A stretch of DNA of 39,464 nucleotides from the NCBI GenBank assembly GCA_030693045.1, contig JAUYBU010000205.1, forward strand, positions 1-39,464, read 5' to 3'. This document shows, one piece after another, positions 36,905-39,464 of the stretch. Source of the stretch: Bryobacterales bacterium (GTDB lineage Bacteria > Acidobacteriota > Terriglobia > Bryobacterales > Bryobacteraceae). The notes beneath the pieces are model-generated. The model saw only the letters and a list, made by a program, of their open reading frames with translations. It ran no database searches and was not told the origin of the DNA. Position numbers and translations under genes: made by a program. Position 1 is the first letter of the stretch. Each line of letters starts with the position of its first letter.

Positions 36905-36990
36905 GACTGCCGCTCCCTCACAGTCGCGGCTCAGCAAGCACATTCGTAACTGAGCCGCGACCGGGTGCCCTCTGGGCGGGGAGCGGTCCG
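36905..36990. repeat. Family B dispersed repeat, copy 3
   Basis: CGCTCCCTCACAGTCGCGGC and GAGCCGCGACC ... GGGGAGCGGTCC form imperfect inverted arms. The same phrases occur at 8206-8254, 25700-25830 and 35098-35190. It supplies the sequence just upstream of the dehydratase start. Confidence 0.75.
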
Positions 36991-36998
36991 GATGCCGG

Positions 36999-37961
36999 CT
37001 ACTTCATCGCCGCGAACTTCTTGTACAGTCCCGCGATATCGGCGGCCGCGGTCTCACCCGGGTGGATGACGACGCGGATGCGGAAGCGCAGCGACTGGCC
37101 GGGTTCGACGGTCTGGCTGCCATCCTTGGTCTTGTCGATGAAGTCGTGCAGGCCCCAGATGTTGCTGGCGAAAAGGCCGTAGGCGCGCGCGTGCCAATAC
37201 GTGGGGTAGCGCGTGCTGGTCGGGTGATCCATGATGGCGATGCCGAGCGCCTCGCCTTCCAGTTGCCCGGAGTAGTCGACCCAGGGCGACTGGCTGCCCC
37301 AGACCAGTTTCTCGCCCACCTTGCCCTCGGCGTTGATCATCTTCCCGCCGGTGCCGGCGCGTTTCTCTTCCAGCGGCGATGCCAGGCGGATTGCGAAAAC
37401 CCCTTCCTTGGTGTCGCCGAAAGTCACCTTCTCGACGGCGGTCAGGCGGATGTCGAAGTCGATGGTGCGAAGCTTGGGGTCGGAGTAGAAGATCATGTCG
37501 CGGGTTTCGGTGAGCAGCGCCTTCCCGTCCATGGTCTGCCATTCGAACAGAGCTTTGACCGAGCCCGATTTCTTGCCGCTCTTCACGTCCAGGACCTTCT
37601 TGGTGACGACTTTGCCTTTTCCGTTCTTAACGGCGCCCTTCTGGCTGGGTTCGTTGGCCCAGAAGTCGTAGCCGTTCACGTCGCCGTGGGTGAACCACAG
37701 CCCGCGGTGGTGCGGATGATCCTTGCTCTCACCCTCGATCGACTCCATCGGATAGTGCCGGGTGACGATCTTGCCCGACGCCGAGCGCAGGGGGTGCAGA
37801 TAGGGCTTCATCACGTCGGCGCCGATGAAGAAATCGCTGAAGGGCTTGCCGTCGACGTCGATGACGATGCGGTCGGTCCGCTGGGCTACCTTCACCTGCG
37901 CCGCGGCGGGGAGTGCAAGCAGCGCGATGAGTGCAATGCAAAAGAAGAAACGTGGTTTCAT
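36999..37961 (-). CDS. Exported PmoA-like/DUF6807 family protein
   Basis: This 320-residue protein has a signal peptide (MKPRFFFCIALIALLALPAAAQ); nine extra upstream codons are dropped. Family motifs are KPYLHPLRSASGKIVTRHYPM, DHPHHRGLWFTHGDVNGYDFWA (His-rich) and MDHPTSTRYPTYWHARAYGLFASNIWG. These belong to the PmoA-like family (DUF6807) found beside sugar and sugar-acid catabolism genes in Acidobacteria and Planctomycetes. The histidines could bind metal. The name comes from a methane monooxygenase resemblance and does not imply that activity. It is upstream of the dehydratase and divergent from the URO-D-like gene. Confidence 0.85.
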   Translation of the reverse strand: MKPRFFFCIALIALLALPAAAQVKVAQRTDRIVIDVDGKPFSDFFIGADVMKPYLHPLRSASGKIVTRHYPMESIEGESKDHPHHRGLWFTHGDVNGYDFWANEPSQKGAVKNGKGKVVTKKVLDVKSGKKSGSVKALFEWQTMDGKALLTETRDMIFYSDPKLRTIDFDIRLTAVEKVTFGDTKEGVFAIRLASPLEEKRAGTGGKMINAEGKVGEKLVWGSQSPWVDYSGQLEGEALGIAIMDHPTSTRYPTYWHARAYGLFASNIWGLHDFIDKTKDGSQTVEPGQSLRFRIRVVIHPGETAAADIAGLYKKFAAMK

Positions 37962-38040
37962 GCCCAAAGTAAAGCACACCCAAGCCATGCTCTACAAGCG
38001 GCGGCGAACTGATTCATAATCGTATTCTGGCCGGCAGCGA

Positions 38041-39219
38041 ATGAACGGACGCGAACGCATCGCCCTCACCATGCGGCATCGGGAACCCGACCGCGTGCCC
38101 GTGATGTGCCAGCTCTCGATCGGCCACTACAATTTGAACGGCGGTTACAAGCCCCACCAGATCTGGTATGAGACCGAGGCCTTTGCCGACGCCTCGGTGA
38201 AGCTGGCGCGCCGCTACGCGTTCGACGGCATCCTGGTGGTGCTGCCCGGCCGCCCGCCCAACTACCTGGACAACGTAGATTCGCTCAAGGAAGACGACGA
38301 CGGGCAGTGGCTCACCTGGCGCAACGGCGACCGCACCTTTCTGCCCTGGGACGACATGCCGCACCACCATCCCGCCGACAAGTCCAAGCCCGCGCGCGCG
38401 GACTTTGCGACCTTCGACCCGGACCGCGATTTCGCCTCGGTCAACAACTACCTGGGCCACGTGTGGAACGCGCTGTTTCACATCCAGGAAACGCCCGCCG
38501 GCTTCCCCGGCTACCTGTTCCAGGCGTTCGACCTGGTCAAAGCGCGCGCCGGAAACGAGCTGTCGATCCACGGCTCGGTCTATTCGCCCCTCACGCACTT
38601 CGTCGAGCTGTTCGGCTACGAGCCCGCGCTCATGGCGTTTCTGACGGATGCGGGAAAGGTGCACGCCATCCTCGACCGTCTCACCGACTACGTCATCGCC
38701 TGGGGACTGGCGCTGGCCGCGCGCGGCGCCGACGCCCTGGATCTCTCCTCGGCCTTCGTCGCGGCACCGTTCCTGTCGCGGCGCAACTATCGCGAGTTCG
38801 TCGTGCCCTACGAGGGCCGCGTGAACCGGGCGCTGAAAGCCGCCGGCGCGATCGTTTACACCCACAGTTGCGGAAAGATCGGCGACCGCCTCGACCTGCT
38901 GGCCGAGACCGGAACCTGCGGCATCGACACCCTGGACCCGCCGCCGCTGGGCAATTGCGACCTCGCCGACGCCAAGCGCGACTTCGGCGAGCGCCTGTTC
39001 TTCAAGGGCAACATGAACTCGGTGGCGCTGCTGCAATACAAGACCAGGGAACAGGTGCTGGAAGAAGCGATGCGCCCGTTGCGCATCGGCAAACCCGGCG
39101 CGGGCTACATCCTGAGCACCGCCTGTTCGGTCGCCCCGCGCGTCGAGCCCTGGAAACTGGAACTGCTCACCCCGCTGGCGGAAGAACTGGGCCGCTATGG
39201 AGGGCGGCCTTCAGACTGA
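38041..39219 (+). CDS. URO-D superfamily protein (methyltransferase- or decarboxylase-like)
   Basis: This 392-residue TIM-barrel protein starts MNGRERIALTMRHREPDRVPVM, the usual N-terminus of URO-D superfamily proteins that are not HemE. It has the middle motif GADALDLSSAFVAAPFLSRRNYREFVVPYEGRV, YTHSCGKIGDRLDLLAETG near residue 280 with a His-x-Cys zinc pair, and STACSVAPRVEPWK near 360 with the third Cys. HxC...C is the zinc site of MtaA/MtbA-type corrinoid methyltransferases. The residues typical of uroporphyrinogen binding are not obvious, so HemE function is unlikely. The context (PmoA-like, sugar-acid dehydratase) hints at carbohydrate or methoxyl metabolism. Confidence 0.83.
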   Translation: MNGRERIALTMRHREPDRVPVMCQLSIGHYNLNGGYKPHQIWYETEAFADASVKLARRYAFDGILVVLPGRPPNYLDNVDSLKEDDDGQWLTWRNGDRTFLPWDDMPHHHPADKSKPARADFATFDPDRDFASVNNYLGHVWNALFHIQETPAGFPGYLFQAFDLVKARAGNELSIHGSVYSPLTHFVELFGYEPALMAFLTDAGKVHAILDRLTDYVIAWGLALAARGADALDLSSAFVAAPFLSRRNYREFVVPYEGRVNRALKAAGAIVYTHSCGKIGDRLDLLAETGTCGIDTLDPPPLGNCDLADAKRDFGERLFFKGNMNSVALLQYKTREQVLEEAMRPLRIGKPGAGYILSTACSVAPRVEPWKLELLTPLAEELGRYGGRPSD

Positions 39220-39230
39220 TATTGCAGACC

Positions 39231-39464
39231 TGGGGACACGCCACGCAAACCACCGTCCAAGAAACCTGGGGACACTCCGGGCTAATCTCACGCAACCCCA
39301 GAACCCGGGGACACTCCGGGCTGACCTTACGGAAACCATCGCGTGACCCCGGACACAGGCGTGTCCCCCATTTCAGAGACCCGGGTCCGGTTTGTTGGGG
39401 GGACACGCCTGTGTTCGGGGTCAAGCGATGGTTTCCGGAAGGTCAGCCCGGGGTGTGCCCGGGT
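39231..39464. repeat. Cluster of family A repeats, including an inverted pair, running off the window
   Basis: Partial copies lie at 39231-39250 and 39265-39294. A full unit lies at 39304-39369. An inverted unit at 39397-39464 is cut by the window end. The last two face each other across about 27 bases, forming a hairpin with arms of about 65 bases. It follows the stop of the URO-D-like gene. No gene is seen here. Confidence 0.85.

Overview
The window is GC-rich bacterial chromosome, densely coding on both strands. The gene mix suggests Acidobacteriota, probably near Solibacter/Bryobacter. It includes a Gld-type ABC module with a DUF4340 protein, a long proline-linker BamA next to an OmpH/Skp protein, a PmoA-like secreted protein, and many GC-rich intergenic hairpin repeats, one of which is translated as a 'PVEG' tail. 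The phylum is an inference from gene content; no rRNA or other marker gene is present.

Layout. 1-914: no protein gene, but a near-consensus promoter followed by an odd class II tRNA-like gene. 915-5465 (+): ABC transporter operon (ATPase, permease, GldG-like auxiliary, DUF4340). 5482-7403 (+): NAD salvage pair (nicotinate phosphoribosyltransferase, nicotinamidase). 7477-8043: small periplasmic CpxP/Spy-like protein. 8262-12128 (-): exopolysaccharide export set (Wza-like, Wzz/GumC-like, tyrosine kinase, membrane protein), with maf upstream. 12845-14295 (+): Cys-rich exported protein coupled to an aldose epimerase. 14379-15503 (-): Fe-S protein. 15737-17102 (-): a response-regulator/Phd antitoxin fusion with a zeta-like toxin. 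17647-21276 (-): OmpH/Skp and BamA. 21478-25667 (+): GalU-like nucleotidyltransferase and a 1109-residue sugar kinase/UDP-sugar pyrophosphorylase fusion. 25861-26487 (-): lytic transglycosylase. 26552-29478: an RHH-MazF toxin-antitoxin operon cut in two by an IS1380-type element with clear inverted repeats and target duplication. 29571-35045 (-): metallo-hydrolase, MBOAT, two SGNH proteins and an acyl carrier protein in one tight operon, probably acylating an extracytoplasmic polymer. 35277-39219: zinc-ribbon membrane protein, enolase-superfamily sugar-acid dehydratase, PmoA-like protein and URO-D-like protein. 39231-39464: repeat cluster running off the end.

The genes most worth a second look are the REC-Phd/zeta module with its promoter-operator, the IS-split MazF operon, the serine-type tRNA with an apparent UAC anticodon behind a strong promoter, and the kinase-pyrophosphorylase fusion. 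Several unrelated-looking intergenic hairpins share GGGAC(A)/(T)GTCCC ends and appear to be two or three dispersed repeat families sitting mostly at convergent gene ends.

All calls come from reading the sequence and recalled family motifs; no database search or folding program was run.
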